In this document: positions 32,160-41,669 of the stretch, one piece after another
Layout of the letters: the number at the start of each line of letters is the position of its first letter
How positions within the stretch are numbered: position 1 is the stretch's first letter
NCBI GenBank assembly: GCA_037974335.1
Contig: CM075760.1
Coordinates: 39,150,182 to 39,214,181, forward strand
Length of the DNA stretch: 64,000 nucleotides
Origin: Prionace glauca
Lineage: Eukaryota > Chordata > Chondrichthyes > Carcharhiniformes > Carcharhinidae
Direction: 5' to 3'
Position numbers and translations under genes: made by a program
The notes under the pieces: generated by a model
The model's input: only the letters and a program-made list of their open reading frames with translations
Databases searched by the model: none
Told to the model about the DNA's origin: nothing

Positions 32160-33095
32160 GCGATTAAGCAGTGGTCAGCGCGTAACGTCCTTAGGGCCAT
32201 GAGAGAAAAGGAGACGGCGGATCCTGTCGGAAGGTTCCCTGAGCAGACTGTCGGTGTCATCTGGCAGAACGCCTCATCACCAGAACTGACAAACAAGCAC
32301 CAAGATCTAGCTTGGCTGGTGGTGAGAAGGGCACTCCCCGTCAGATCCTTTACGCACACTCGAGGTCTCAGCAACACCGCACGCTGCCCTCGATGCGGCT
32401 GCGGTGCTGACGAGACAGTCGCACACCTCCTTCTGGAATGTGCCTTTGCAAAGAAGGTCTGGAGTGAGATGCAGTGGTATTTGTCGAGGTTCGTCCCGAG
32501 CAGCTCGGTGACGCAGGACTCTGTGCTCTATGGGCTGTTTCCGGGGACGCACACCGAGACAAATGTCAACTGCTGCTGGAAGGTCATCAACTCGGTGAAG
32601 GACGCACTTTGGTCCGCCCGAAACTTGCTGATCTTCCAGCAGAAAGAACTGTCCTCGACCGAGTGTTGCAGACTGGCACATTCCAAGGTCCAGGACTACG
32701 TGCTGAGGGACGGGCTGAAGCTTGGGGCAGCCGCCGCAAAGGTACAATGGGGAAAGGCCACACTGTAAGGCCTTTAACAGAGGCAGACCGAGGGCCCGGG
32801 AACTGCAGAATACCCTCGACCTGCGGAACTGTGTGCCAACCTGACCACTAACGGCACACAGTAATCTATTGAGACATGTATATATTTTTTAAGAACTGAA
32901 ATGCAAACCTTGTAAATAGTAATTGTAATATTGAGACATAGATATAGTTTTGTAAGTATTGAAAGTAGACACTGTAATTTGGATAGATCTGTAAAAATGT
33001 TTTGATTTGCTATTTGATTTGCTATTGTATATTTGAAATGGATTAGTTGAGTTTTTTTTTATGAATAAAGTATATATATTTTTGAAAAAAAAAAA
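32160..33095 (+). mobile_element. Tx1/Keno-like non-LTR LINE, 5'-truncated 3' end
   Basis: An open frame at 32199-32768 (190 codons) encodes the C-terminal end of an L1/Tx1-clade reverse-transcriptase protein: a cysteine-histidine motif, CPRCGCGADETVAHLLLEC (C-x2-C-x8-H-x4-C), then KVWSEMQWYL and a Leu/Ala-rich end. Stop and about 320 bp of 3' UTR lead to AATAAAG and an 11-A tail. The sequence AAAAAAAAAAATCAAG flanks it on both sides (32144-32159 and 33085-33100) as a probable target duplication. The right flank continues as U2-like TGTAGTC. Keno elements of the Tx1 group are known to insert in U2 snRNA genes; assignment to Keno is my inference from this site. Confidence 0.8.
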
Positions 33096-33407
33096 TCAAG
33101 TGTAGTCTGTTAGTGTCGATCAAGTGTAGGGTCGACATGCTGCACTTGGTTGAAGTCATTAGGTTGCAATTCAGCTTCATTTGAAGCAATTTTTTAAAGC
33201 AGCATCTCGGCCTTTTGGCTAAGATGCAAATTGGATCAAGCCCTGGAGGAGGAGCTACACCTACTCCAGTCAGCTTGGATCATGTAGATCAAGCCCAAGA
33301 CAGGAGACCTGTCTTGTCAGCTTGGATCGGGAATGTCCCAACTTGTTGGGACTCTGAATTGGGTTTAATTTGACTTGATTAGATTGGAATAAAGGGGTAA
33401 AAAAAAA
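33094..33407 (+). repeat. U2-headed SINE-like unit 1
   Basis: It starts at the U2 word ATCAAGTGTAG immediately after the LINE tail, so its own 5' U2 bases are cut off. It then has CTGTTAGTGTCGATCAAGTG, an internal U2-like stem (CTCGGCCTTTTGGCTAAGAT) near 33210, the common tail and nine A residues. The poly(A) is followed by CAAAGTGTAGTTTCTGTTC, a near copy of U2 from the same position onwards. Confidence 0.85.
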
Positions 33408-33426
33408 CAAAGTGTAGTTTCTGTTC

Positions 33427-33763
33427 TCGCTTCTCGGCCTTTTGGCTAAGATCAAGTGTAGTCTGTTAGTGTCGATCAAGTGTAGGGTCGACATGCTGCA
33501 CTTGATTGAAGTCATTAGGTTGCAATTCAGCTTCATTTGAAGCAATTTTTTAAAGCAGCATCTCAGCCTTTTGGCTAAGATGCAAATTAGATCAAGCCCT
33601 GGAGGAGGAGCTACTCCTACTCCAGTCAGCTTGGATCATGTAGATCAAGCCCAAGACAGGAGACCTGTCTTGTCAGCTTGGATTGGGAATGTCCCAACTT
33701 GTTGGGACTCTGAATTGGGTTTAATCTGACTTGATTAGATTGGAATAAAGGGGTAAAAAAAAA
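33427..33763 (+). repeat. U2-headed SINE-like unit 2, most complete copy
   Basis: The 5' end reproduces U2 snRNA from its second nucleotide, TCGCTTCTCGGCCTTTTGGC and onwards to GTGTAGT, about 36 bases without a mismatch to the vertebrate U2 sequence as I know it. A family-specific body follows, with a second imperfect U2-like stem near 33560-33580, an ATGCAAAT octamer at 33580-33587, GAGGAGGAGCTACTCCTACT and a nine-A tail. It is not a functional U2 gene: everything after the first ~36 bases differs. It resembles in principle the snRNA-headed SINEs (SINEU) reported from reptiles. Confidence 0.85.
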
Positions 33764-33764
33764 G

Positions 33765-35230
33765 TTAAAATGCTTTGAGCTTTTAAAGTTAGAGTGATAA
33801 CCACTGAGAAAATCCCTTTGAAAACATTAAGTGTTTGAGTGGTCTTCCTCTGGTGTAATTTTGCTGTTCTATCAGTAATTGGGATGAATGAGTGAATCAA
33901 TTTTCACATTCAGCTGGGAAATACTTTTTTGATGATGGGATTTAATCCAAAGGTTTACAGCTCAGACGGGAATCTCAAAAATTGGATTTAAAATGCTGGC
34001 CTTTCCAGCAATGCCTACAATCCATGATTTGTTGTTATTATTTTTAAGTAGTTCCTTTTGAAGGGCTCTCCATCTTCCTATCTCCTTCCTCAAAGCATCA
34101 AATTTAAAGGAAAAGCATATAGCTACACAAATGTGAGTGGCAGGTCAGATGGCGTACACATTTCCTTTACATGAACTCTTGAAACACCTGACTTGTAAAC
34201 AGTGTGTCGTTATCTAAAACAAGCGGATCTGCTAACCCAGGGCTTGTGAAAATTTGACAGAGCTTCTCTATTGTCACAGGAGCTGGAATATTACTCATGA
34301 TCTATGCTTCTAACCATTTTGAATGCACATTTACAATGACCAGACATGTGATTCATGAAAGGCTCCCCCACCCAAGGCCACAGTTAGTCTGGACCATCAC
34401 CCCCACACGACTAATATCTGTGTGTGTAAAATGACTGACAAAGACATGTATTATTATTATTTTCCTTGGTTATAGCTTTTGTCAGAGATTCCTTGCAGCA
34501 TCAAGGAATGGCCTATCAGGCCATTCCCAAGGATGAAGTGGTAATGTACCCAGTGTGTTGTGCCTGATTCAATCGACAAACAGTTTATTGAGTTACACCA
34601 GCGAGGAGAAGCCACAGGAGCTGACCATGTGCAACTCCACCCAACAAAGAATTTCATCAATTCTTATCCAGTTACTCAGCCCATCCCGGCTGGACATAAT
34701 CCAATCAGAATGGTGATAGGTCACATACATTATAGGTTCAATAAAATTAGTATCTGGGCATTATGGGGCTTTGTGATCATCTCATGGGCAGGTGTCCCCA
34801 TCATGATGCTTTCCAGAGCCCCCTTGGGGAGGTTCTTTCTTGGGCTTTCTTTGTACATAGACTCCCTTCATTAGAAATGGGGTGGATTAAAAGTTCTCAA
34901 ATGGATGTCAGCAATCTTCCTTTGTTTTAACCTAATGACCACATGGTCTGGGAACATTTCTATTCAATACTCTTTTTAAACTCTCTTCTTCAGTATCCAA
35001 TTCCAGAATTTTCCTTTTCTTTGTGTTACTTCCGTCAGGAAAAAATCTTTGGAGCTGACAGGGAGTTTAATCCAAGATCAATCCAACATAGGATTGGTCA
35101 GAATCATTTCATATGTGTCAAATTTTAAATAATCATTACAAATTAAAACTCTCATTCTCACATGAGTGAATTGTATCCGAATTAAAATCCCCACATGTTT
35201 AGTAAAATATCCTGGAATCCTGTCTCTGGC
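33765..35230. other. Non-coding region; old duplicated flank then unclassified sequence
   Basis: 33764-33930 pairs with 55880-56035 (direct duplication). The rest may contain decayed dispersed elements, but I could not assign a family, gene or RNA. The + frame at 34560-34874 has no recognised domain. Confidence 0.45.
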
Positions 35231-35239
35231 CAGTAAATA

Positions 35240-35345
35240 TGGCAATAAGTCTGACAACACCAGGTTTCAGTCCAACCAATTTATTTGATAGTAAATTCAT
35301 AAGCTTTTGGGGTTTGCCCTTCGTCAGGTGAATGGAGAGTTCTGG
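35240..35345 (+). repeat. FB-family repeat fragment
   Basis: TCTGACAACACCAGGTTTCA, CCAACCAATTTATTTGATAG and TTTGCCCTTCGTCAGGTG place it in the family of 19.30, 41.41 and 45.71 kb. It abuts a LINE fragment. Confidence 0.65.
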
Positions 35346-35346
35346 C

Positions 35347-36352
35347 CTCAGACAGAGCATATAACGGCTTCTTACTAGTGGTGTTCCGCAAGGCTCTATG
35401 CTGGGACCTCTGCTGTTTGTGATATATATAAATGATTTGGAAGAAGATCTAGCTGGTCTGATGAGTAAGTTTGCAGATGACACAAACATTGCTGGAGTTG
35501 CAGATAGTGATGAACATTGTCAGAGAATACAGCAGGATATAGATAGGCTGGAAAATTGGGCGGAGAAATGGCTGATGAAATTTAATCCAGATAAATGCGA
35601 AGTGATGCATTTTGGTAGATCTAATGCAAGGGGGAGCTATACAATAAATGGCAGAACCATCAGGGGTATAGACACACAGAGAAATCTGGGTGAGCAACTC
35701 CACAGATCCTTAAAGGTGGTGAAGAAGGCATATGATATGCTTGCCTTTATTGGATAGGGCATACAGTCTAAAAGTTGGCATATGATGGTGCAGTTATATA
35801 GAACAGTGGTTAGTCAACATGTGGAATACTGTGTCCAGTTCTGGTCACCACATTACCAGAAGGGCGTGCAGCCTTTGGAGAGAGTGCAGAAAAGGTTTCC
35901 AGGATGTTGCCTGGTATGGAGGGTATTAGCTATGACGAGAGATTGAATAAACTAAGGTTGTTCTCCCTGGAAAGACGGAGTTGAGGGATGATCTAATAGA
36001 AGTTTACAAAGCTACGAAGGGCATAGATAGGGTGAACAGTTGGAGGCTTTTCCCAGGTCAGAAATGACAAACACAAGGGATCACAAGTTCAAGGTAAGTG
36101 GGGCAAGTTTCAATACAGATATGTGGGGGACTTATTTTACGTAGAGGGTGGTGGGGGCCTGGAATGCACTACCAAGCAAGGTGGTTGAGGCAGGTACGCT
36201 GGGATCATTTAAGACTTAACTAGGTAACCACATGAACAGACTGGGAATAGAAGGATACAAGCAGATGGTCTAGTTAGGGACACGTGATCGGTGCAGGCTT
36301 GGAGGGCCGAAGAGCCTGTTTCTGTGCTTTATTGTTCTTTGTTCTTTAAAAT
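35347..36352 (+). repeat. CR1-type LINE 3' fragment (about 1 kb)
   Basis: The segment begins inside the reverse-transcriptase domain (GVPQGSMLGPLLFVIYINDL-like, then KFADDTNIAG with the catalytic FADD) and includes HFGRSNARG. After a break near 35757 it continues through the C-terminal region to GGAGGGCCGAAGAGCCTGTT and a TTGTTCTTTGTTCTTT tail. Coding is interrupted. Subfamily partners lie at 37.2, 47.7, 52.6 and 56.3 kb. Confidence 0.8.
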
Positions 36353-36359
36353 AGACATG

Positions 36360-36505
36360 AGTTTCCGGGCAGTCACAGGAATGAGATCAAGATAGTCCAG
36401 TCCCATAATGCCTCACATTCAATCTGCAGTCCTTCAATTATAACAGAATATGTGGCTGTATGTAGCTGCCTTGGCCATGGTAAACCCCAACCTCAAGGGT
36501 GCCTT
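36360..36505 (-). repeat. Zinc-finger locus flank, inverse copy of 63.69 kb
   Basis: ATAGTCCAGTCCCATAATGC and CTGCAGTCCTTCAATTATAA match, inverted, the segment near 63.76-63.83 kb. It extends the paralogy of loci B and F well beyond the exons. Confidence 0.7.
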
Positions 36506-36512
36506 CTTTTAA

Positions 36513-36850
36513 TCAGAGTCCCTATAGTGCAGAAAGAGGCCATTTGGCCCATTGAGTCTGCACCAACTACAATCCCACCCAGTTCTTAACCCCATATCCC
36601 TACATATTTACCCACTAATCCCTCTAACCTATGCATCTCAGGACATCTAAGTGCAATTTTTAGCATGGCCAATCAACCTAACCCACACATCTTTGGACTG
36701 TGGGAGGAAACAGGAGTACCCGAAGGAAACCCATGCAGATGCAAGGAGAATGTGCAAACTCCACACAAACAGTGACCCAAGACGGGAATCGAACCCAGGT
36801 CCCTGGAGCTGTGAAGTAGCAGTGCTAACCACTGTGCAACCATGCCACCC
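36513..36850 (-). repeat. tRNA-derived SINE, full length
   Basis: The minus strand reads from the tRNA-like head (+ strand AGCAGTGCTAACCACTGTGC at about 36820) through GGGTTCGATTCCCGTCTTGG and CCTCCCACAGTCCAAAGATG to the CACTATAGGGACTCT tail at 36515. One of the best-preserved copies in the window. Confidence 0.85.
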
Positions 36851-36904
36851 GTAAACTTGAACTGCTGCAATGCCTAAGGCGTGTGTACACCCACAGTGCT
36901 GTTC

Positions 36905-37880
36905 GGAAGGGACTTTCAAGAAGGTGCGTCTTGACAAGGACACGAATAGGATGGGAATAGAGGGGTATGGTCCCTGGAACGGTAAGGGTTTTTAGTTAAG
37001 TGGGGTAGCATGGTCAATCTTGGAGGGCCGAAGGGCCTGTGTAAAAAACCTGCCTTGTACATCTCCTTTAAACCTTGTTCCTCGCATCTTAAACCTATAT
37101 CCCGAGTAACTGACTTTTCCACCCTGGGAAAAAGCTTCTGATTATCCACTCTGTCCATGTCCCTCATAATCTTGTAGACTTCAATCAGGTCATCTCCAGC
37201 CCGCAACCTCCATTATTCTAGTGAGAACAAACCAAGTTTCTCCAACCTCTCCTCATAGCTAATGCCCTCCACATCAGGCAACATCCTGATAAATATTTTC
37301 CCTACCCTCTCCAAAGCCTCCACATCCTTCTGGTAGTGTGGTAACCAGAATTGAACACCAGATTCCAAGTGCGGTCTAACTAAGGTTGTATAAAGCTGCA
37401 ACAGGACTTGCCAATTTTTAAACTCAGTACCCCGGCTGATGAAGGCAAGTACGCCGTATGCCTTCTTGATTATTATTGCCATTTTCAATGACCTGTGACC
37501 TCGATCCCTCTGCTTATGAATACTCTTAACGGTTCTGCCATTTACTGTATATTTCCCATCTGTATTAGATCTTCCAAAATGCATTACTTCACATTTGTCT
37601 GGATTAAACTTCATCCGCCATCTCTTCGCCCAAGTCTCCAACTGACCTATATCCTGCTGTATCCTCTGCCAGTCCCCATCGCTATCCGCAATTCCACCAA
37701 CCTGCGTGTCACCCACAAACTTACCAATTAAACCACTCACATTTTCCTCCAAATCGTTTATATTTACTACAAACAGCAAATGACCCATCACTGATCCTTG
37801 AGAAATGTCACTTGTCACAGCCCTCCATTCAGAAATGTACCTTTGTACTGCCAACCTATGTTTTTTTCTGACTAAATATC
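36905..37880 (-). repeat. CR1-type LINE 3' fragment (about 1 kb)
   Basis: The minus frame 37854-37213 reads 'SDISQGSVMGHLLFVVNIND', then FNPDKCEVMHFGRSN and VRPHLESGVQFWLPHYQKDV, ending in the C-terminal domain; a second frame continues to the 3' end. The catalytic FADD position reads FVGD, so the element is dead. It is 5'-truncated. Confidence 0.8.
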
Positions 37881-38076
37881 TCTAAACTTCCTAACACCCT
37901 GTCACTCTGTGATCCTTATGACATTTGAAACCATGTATTCGCAAAAAGACTCAGAGAGCATCAGCCCAGTGGAGGCTGAGACCAGCCAGTTCCATTGGCC
38001 AACTGTGAGAATGAACAAAATTCAATCCTGGATGTAATTGAGAGCAGAAACAATAACAGCAGAATCCAACCCGTCA
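37865..38076 (-). other. 3' flank of zinc-finger gene B
   Basis: It matches the 3' flanks of genes A and F (words such as CTCGTGAACTTG, GAGAGCATCAGCCCA and CACCCTGTCACTCTGTGAT). Probably 3' UTR. Confidence 0.6.
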
Positions 38077-38916
38077 TCACTCGTGAACTTGGTGTCTCAG
38101 CAGCCGGGATGAAACTCTGAAACCCTTCCCACACACACTGCAGGTGAATGGCCTCTCCCCAGTGTGAACTCGCTGGTGTGTCCGCAGGTCAGCTAACTGA
38201 GCGAATCCCTTTCCACACTGAGAGCAGGTGAATGGTTTCTCCCCAGTGTGAACGCGCTGGTGTCTCTGCAGGTGGGTTGACAGAGTGAATCCCTTCCCAC
38301 ACTGAGAGCAGGTGAACGGCCTCTCCCCTGCATGACGTCGCTGGTGTCTCTGCAGGTCGACTGACTGACTGAACTCTTGCCCACACTGAGAACAGGTGAA
38401 CGGCCTCTCCCCAGTGTGAAGTCGTTCATGTGTCCGCAGGTTGGATGACTGAGTGAATCCCTTCCCACACTGAGAACAGATGAACGGCCTCTCCCCAGTG
38501 TGAACTCGTTGGTGCCTCTGCAGGTGAGATGTCCGAGTGAATCCTTTTCCACACTGAGAGCAGGTGAATGGCCTCTCTCCAGTGTGAACTTGCTGGTGTC
38601 TCTGCAGGTGGGATGATCGAGTGAATCCCTTCCCACACTGAGAGCAGGTGAATGGTCTCTCTCCAGTGTGAACTCGCTGGTGTGTCTGCAGGTCAGATAA
38701 CTGACTGAATCCCTTCCCACATTGAGAGCAGGGGAATGGCCTCTCCCCAGTGTGAACTCGCTGGTGCATCCGTAAGCTGGATAACTGATTAAATCCCTTC
38801 CCACACTGAGAGCAGGTGAATGGCCTCTCCCCAGTGTGGCTGCGCCGATGAGCTTCCAGCTTAGATGGGGCTCCATATCCCTTCCCACAGTCCACACATT
38901 TCCATGGTTTCTCCAT
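38077..38916 (-). CDS. C2H2 zinc-finger protein B (10 fingers)
   Basis: A probable nuclear DNA-binding protein built only of C2H2 fingers. The ATG at 38916 gives [13 protein letters not shown]; the frame is open further upstream to 39036 with HSGKRLFQL, relics of earlier fingers. Ten fingers follow. Fingers 1-9 have C-x2-C...H-x3-H spacing; the last (CSVCGKGF...LLRHQVHE) has H-x2-H, one residue short. Helix residues vary between fingers (for example [22 protein letters not shown]), as expected for individual DNA contacts. The acceptor (minus strand TTTTACAGGATAC) is at about 39230. A divergent promoter candidate at 40.6-41.1 kb separates it from gene C. The most complete gene of the cluster. 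Confidence 0.85.
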   Translation of the reverse strand: MEKPWKCVDCGKGYGAPSKLEAHRRSHTGERPFTCSQCGKGFNQLSSLRMHQRVHTGERPFPCSQCGKGFSQLSDLQTHQRVHTGERPFTCSQCGKGFTRSSHLQRHQQVHTGERPFTCSQCGKGFTRTSHLQRHQRVHTGERPFICSQCGKGFTQSSNLRTHERLHTGERPFTCSQCGQEFSQSVDLQRHQRRHAGERPFTCSQCGKGFTLSTHLQRHQRVHTGEKPFTCSQCGKGFAQLADLRTHQRVHTGERPFTCSVCGKGFRVSSRLLRHQVHE

Positions 38917-39290
38917 GGTGCAGGTGTCCTTACTTCTTGAGTGGACAATGAGTTGAAACAGTCTCTTCCCGCTGTGAATGGTGTGATATTTATGTGTAAC
39001 TGGTTGAAGCTCTTTAGTCAGTGCATTGGAACACACTCACTCAAGTGTGGCATGTTTTGACTCTTTTTCACTCACACTGGCATTTCAAATCTTTTCAAAT
39101 TGACAGACTGGACAATCATTTCTCCGTCTGGATTCAAAGTCCAATGATATTGAGGTCCCAAGGAATATGACTCTGTCACATCTAGACGTGATGTTTGAGA
39201 TTTCGGCCTGTGACTCCTCTTTCAGTATCCTGTAAAATGAGTTTCCAAAAGTTATCAGTGTCAGTACAGGATAGAAATTCAGAACTAATA
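38917..39290 (-). other. 5' part of the gene B finger exon and splice acceptor
   Basis: Exon from about 39229 downward after the CATTTTACAG acceptor; the intron side carries the shared TTTCTATCCTG word. It includes the sequence matching the 5' leader of gene F. Confidence 0.6.
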
Positions 39291-39367
39291 ATTTCTATGG
39301 AACATTCTTTCCTCTCTCATTCCCCAAAAGCTGTAAATCTCTATCCCTCACATTCTCTCCTCACTCT

Positions 39368-39545
39368 CAGCAGGTCTGGCAGCCATCTGTATGGACCAAA
39401 GAACTGGCGTTTCAGAGCTTTGACAAAGGGTCATCCAGACAAGAAATATCAGCTCTTTTCTCTCCTTGCAGCTGCTGCCAGACCTGTTGAGATTTTGCAG
39501 CATTTTGTTTCTTGGTTTCAGATTTCAGCATCCGCAGTAATTTGC
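39368..39545. repeat. Repeat with inverted ends, same family as 3.99 kb
   Basis: The left end AGCAGGTCTGGCAGCCATCT is answered at the right by the inverse AGCTGCTGCCAGACCTG and then GTTGAGATTTTGCAGCATTT. It has inserted next to or into the LINE fragment that follows. Confidence 0.6.
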
Positions 39546-40230
39546 TTCTATAAGGCTGCAGATACCTCCTCCCAAGTAACATGCGCACGTCCAAGACATT
39601 TGTTTCCCTTATTTCTTTAGCACCCATGGTGCTTTCCGCAATAAACACAGAAGAGAAGTATTCATTAAAAATCTCACCCATCTCCTGTGGCTCCACACAC
39701 AGATGGCAATACTGATTTTTAAGGGGATCCATTCTCTCTCTAGCCACCCTTTTACTCTTAGTATAGCTATAGAATCTCTTAGAATTTTCTTTAATCTTAC
39801 CTGCCAGACCCATATCATACCCTCTTTTTGTCCTCCTGATTTCCCTCTTCAGGATTTTCTTACACTTTTTATAGTCAGAGTGATTCAATTGTCCCCAATT
39901 GCCTAAACCCAATGTATGCTTCCTTCTTTTAACTGACCAGAGCCTCAATGTCCCTTGAGTGCCAGAGATCCCTATATTTCCCATTCTTTCCTTTCATCTT
40001 AACAGGAATATACTGCCCCTGGACTCTTGATATCACACTTTTAAAACCTCCCATTTGCCAGTCATTCCTTTCCCTTCAAACAAACTCACCTGATCGACAT
40101 CTGCTAGATCCTGCCTAATGCCCACAAAAGAGGCCCTGCTCCAGTTTAGGGCCTTGAGCTGTGGACCTGTCCTATCTTTTTCCAGAACTATTTTGAAACT
40201 ATTGGTGCTCCCAGACAGAGGAGAGAGAGA
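39546..40230 (-). repeat. CR1-type LINE central fragment
   Basis: On the minus strand, frames read KIVLEKDRTGPQLKALNWSR and then KREIRRTKRGYDMGLAGKIK, FYSYTKSKRVARERMDPLKN and IFNEYFSSVFIAE: the linker between endonuclease and reverse transcriptase of CR1-like elements. The order matches the intact linker in the element at 60.4 kb (for example [19 protein letters not shown]). Broken into several frames. Confidence 0.7.
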
Positions 40231-40237
40231 GAGTTCC

Positions 40238-40400
40238 ACTGTCTGGACTGTGGAAGGAAACCAGAACAACCGGAGGAAACCCACACAGACACGGGGAGAA
40301 TGTAGAAACTCTGCACAGGCAGCGACCCAAGGCTGGAATTGAACCCGGGTCCCAGGCACTGTTAGGCAGCTATGCTAACCACTGTGCCACCGGGCCACAT
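40238..40400 (-). repeat. tRNA-derived SINE, head half
   Basis: Minus strand head to middle: + strand shows GACTGTGGAAGGAAACCAGA at the left and ATGCTAACCACTGTGCCACC at the right. Truncated at the tail, directly beside the CRE array. Confidence 0.75.
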
Positions 40401-40464
40401 GTCAGTGCCATCGCCCGACTCCAGCCCAGTCTCACCTCATCTGGAATTCTCACCCATTCCATTG

Positions 40465-40560
40465 TGACGTCACACTCATTCACCCGTTCCATTGTGACGT
40501 CACACATTCACCCGTTCTGTTGTGCCGTCACACTCATTCACCCATTCCATTGTGACGTCA
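40465..40560. promoter_or_regulatory. Tandem CRE array (about 30-bp repeat)
   Basis: TGACGTCA, the palindromic cAMP response element, occurs exactly at 40465-40472, 40495-40502 and 40553-40560, and as TGCCGTCA at 40523-40530. Each is embedded in a repeat based on 'ttcacccattccattg'. It lies at the edge of the gene B/C promoter block. Regulation through CREB/ATF-type factors is inference. Confidence 0.7.
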
Positions 40561-40589
40561 GGGCTTTACTCTCCATTCACAATCCCTGC

Positions 40590-41060
40590 CGGCCTCCCAC
40601 ATTCAGCCTCAATGGCGGCAGTCAGCCCGGGTCCAACACTACAACCTGCGGCTCCATTTGGTACAAACGGGGAGAACCGGAAAGTTGTTTTCCGGGGTTT
40701 GGGTTTGAACAACATGTTGACGAAGCCTCTCCACCCACCCGCAATGTTTATCGTTCCCCACATACCGTCCTCTACCTCGTATTGATCTCGCTTCCAAGTT
40801 AAAACCATCCGTCTTCCGTTATTACCCGCACTGCGCATGCTTCAGGTTCTTCCACCTCGTTCACTCCGATTGGTTGGAGGACCAGCCGCTCCCGCTCGGT
40901 CCTCCAGCCACGCCCCCTCTTCCTATTGGCCAGGAGCTGCCGTCAATCAGTCCCTGGGCATTGTGATGTGGAGCATGCGCAGTGTCACTGCTGTCCTTGG
41001 CTCTTGTTCGTTCCGGAGAAGCGGAGTCAGTGTTAGGCGGTGGCTGGGAGGGTCTGGAAA
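40590..41060. promoter_or_regulatory. CpG-rich divergent promoter candidate between genes B and C
   Basis: Two ATTGG (CCAAT) boxes near 40869 and 40924, GCGCATGC at about 40833, GCATGCGCA near 40973, and high CpG content. It sits between minus-strand gene B and plus-strand gene C with nothing coding in between except repeats, so it may serve both. Frames of up to 189 codons through it lack domains. Confidence 0.55.
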
Positions 41061-41404
41061 CACTTTGTGGACCCGCAAACCCTTCAGAATCATTGTCAGC
41101 TCCCTGGTTTGCAGCTTCGGGGCTTCTCCCTCCCTCCCTCCCGGGAACAGGCCCAGGTTAACGGCCCCATCCTGGCTCAGTCACTGGAGGATGGTTCACA
41201 TCAGAGGATGGGGGAGGGGGACAATAAATAAGAGGTTACACTTTGGCCTCAAATCAATGAGGACTCTGATCTCTGGGAAGGAAGGAAACCCTGGGAGGTG
41301 GGCGGGGAGGATTCACAAATACCCGCTGGAGGCCCCAACATCCCCAATAAGACCCATTGGTTTTATTGTCAGTCTGCAGACAGGCGCTGGAGAACTGAAC
41401 CCAT

Positions 41405-41530
41405 GATGTGGGTATGCTGGCGTTGGACTGGCGTAAACACAGTAAAAAGTCTGACAACACCAGGTTTAAGTCCAACCGATTTATTTGATAGTAAACTCAC
41501 AAGTGAGTTAAACCTGGTGTTGTCAAACTG
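41405..41530. repeat. FB-family repeat, hairpin form
   Basis: AGTCTGACAACACCAGGTTT at the left is followed within 60 bp by its inverse, AAACCTGGTGTTGTCAAACT. The element is therefore almost a perfect long hairpin. Confidence 0.7.
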
Positions 41531-41669
41531 AACCCAGACAGAGGAGAGAGAGAGAGGAAATTGGGAGTGGAGGAAAGAAATGAAGATATAGGGTTTGGAT
41601 TTCAGCCCCGGGGGGTGGAGACTGTGTGGGACAGGAACTTAAAGATATTGGGGAACAAGAGAGGAAAAT

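Noticed and set aside
32307-32747. 146-codon minus frame
   Set aside because: Antisense shadow of the Tx1/Keno-like LINE C-terminus.
33427-33462. Functional U2 snRNA gene
   Set aside because: Only the first ~36 bases match U2; the Sm site and 3' stem-loops are missing.
38193-38948. 251-codon minus frame overlapping gene B, and similar '[10 protein letters not shown]' frames over every zinc-finger exon
   Set aside because: Alternative-frame shadows of finger repeats; the same phrase appears over all the finger genes.
40837-41406. 189-codon + frame across the divergent promoter
   Set aside because: CpG-rich promoter sequence, no domain, no relatives at the other promoter copies.
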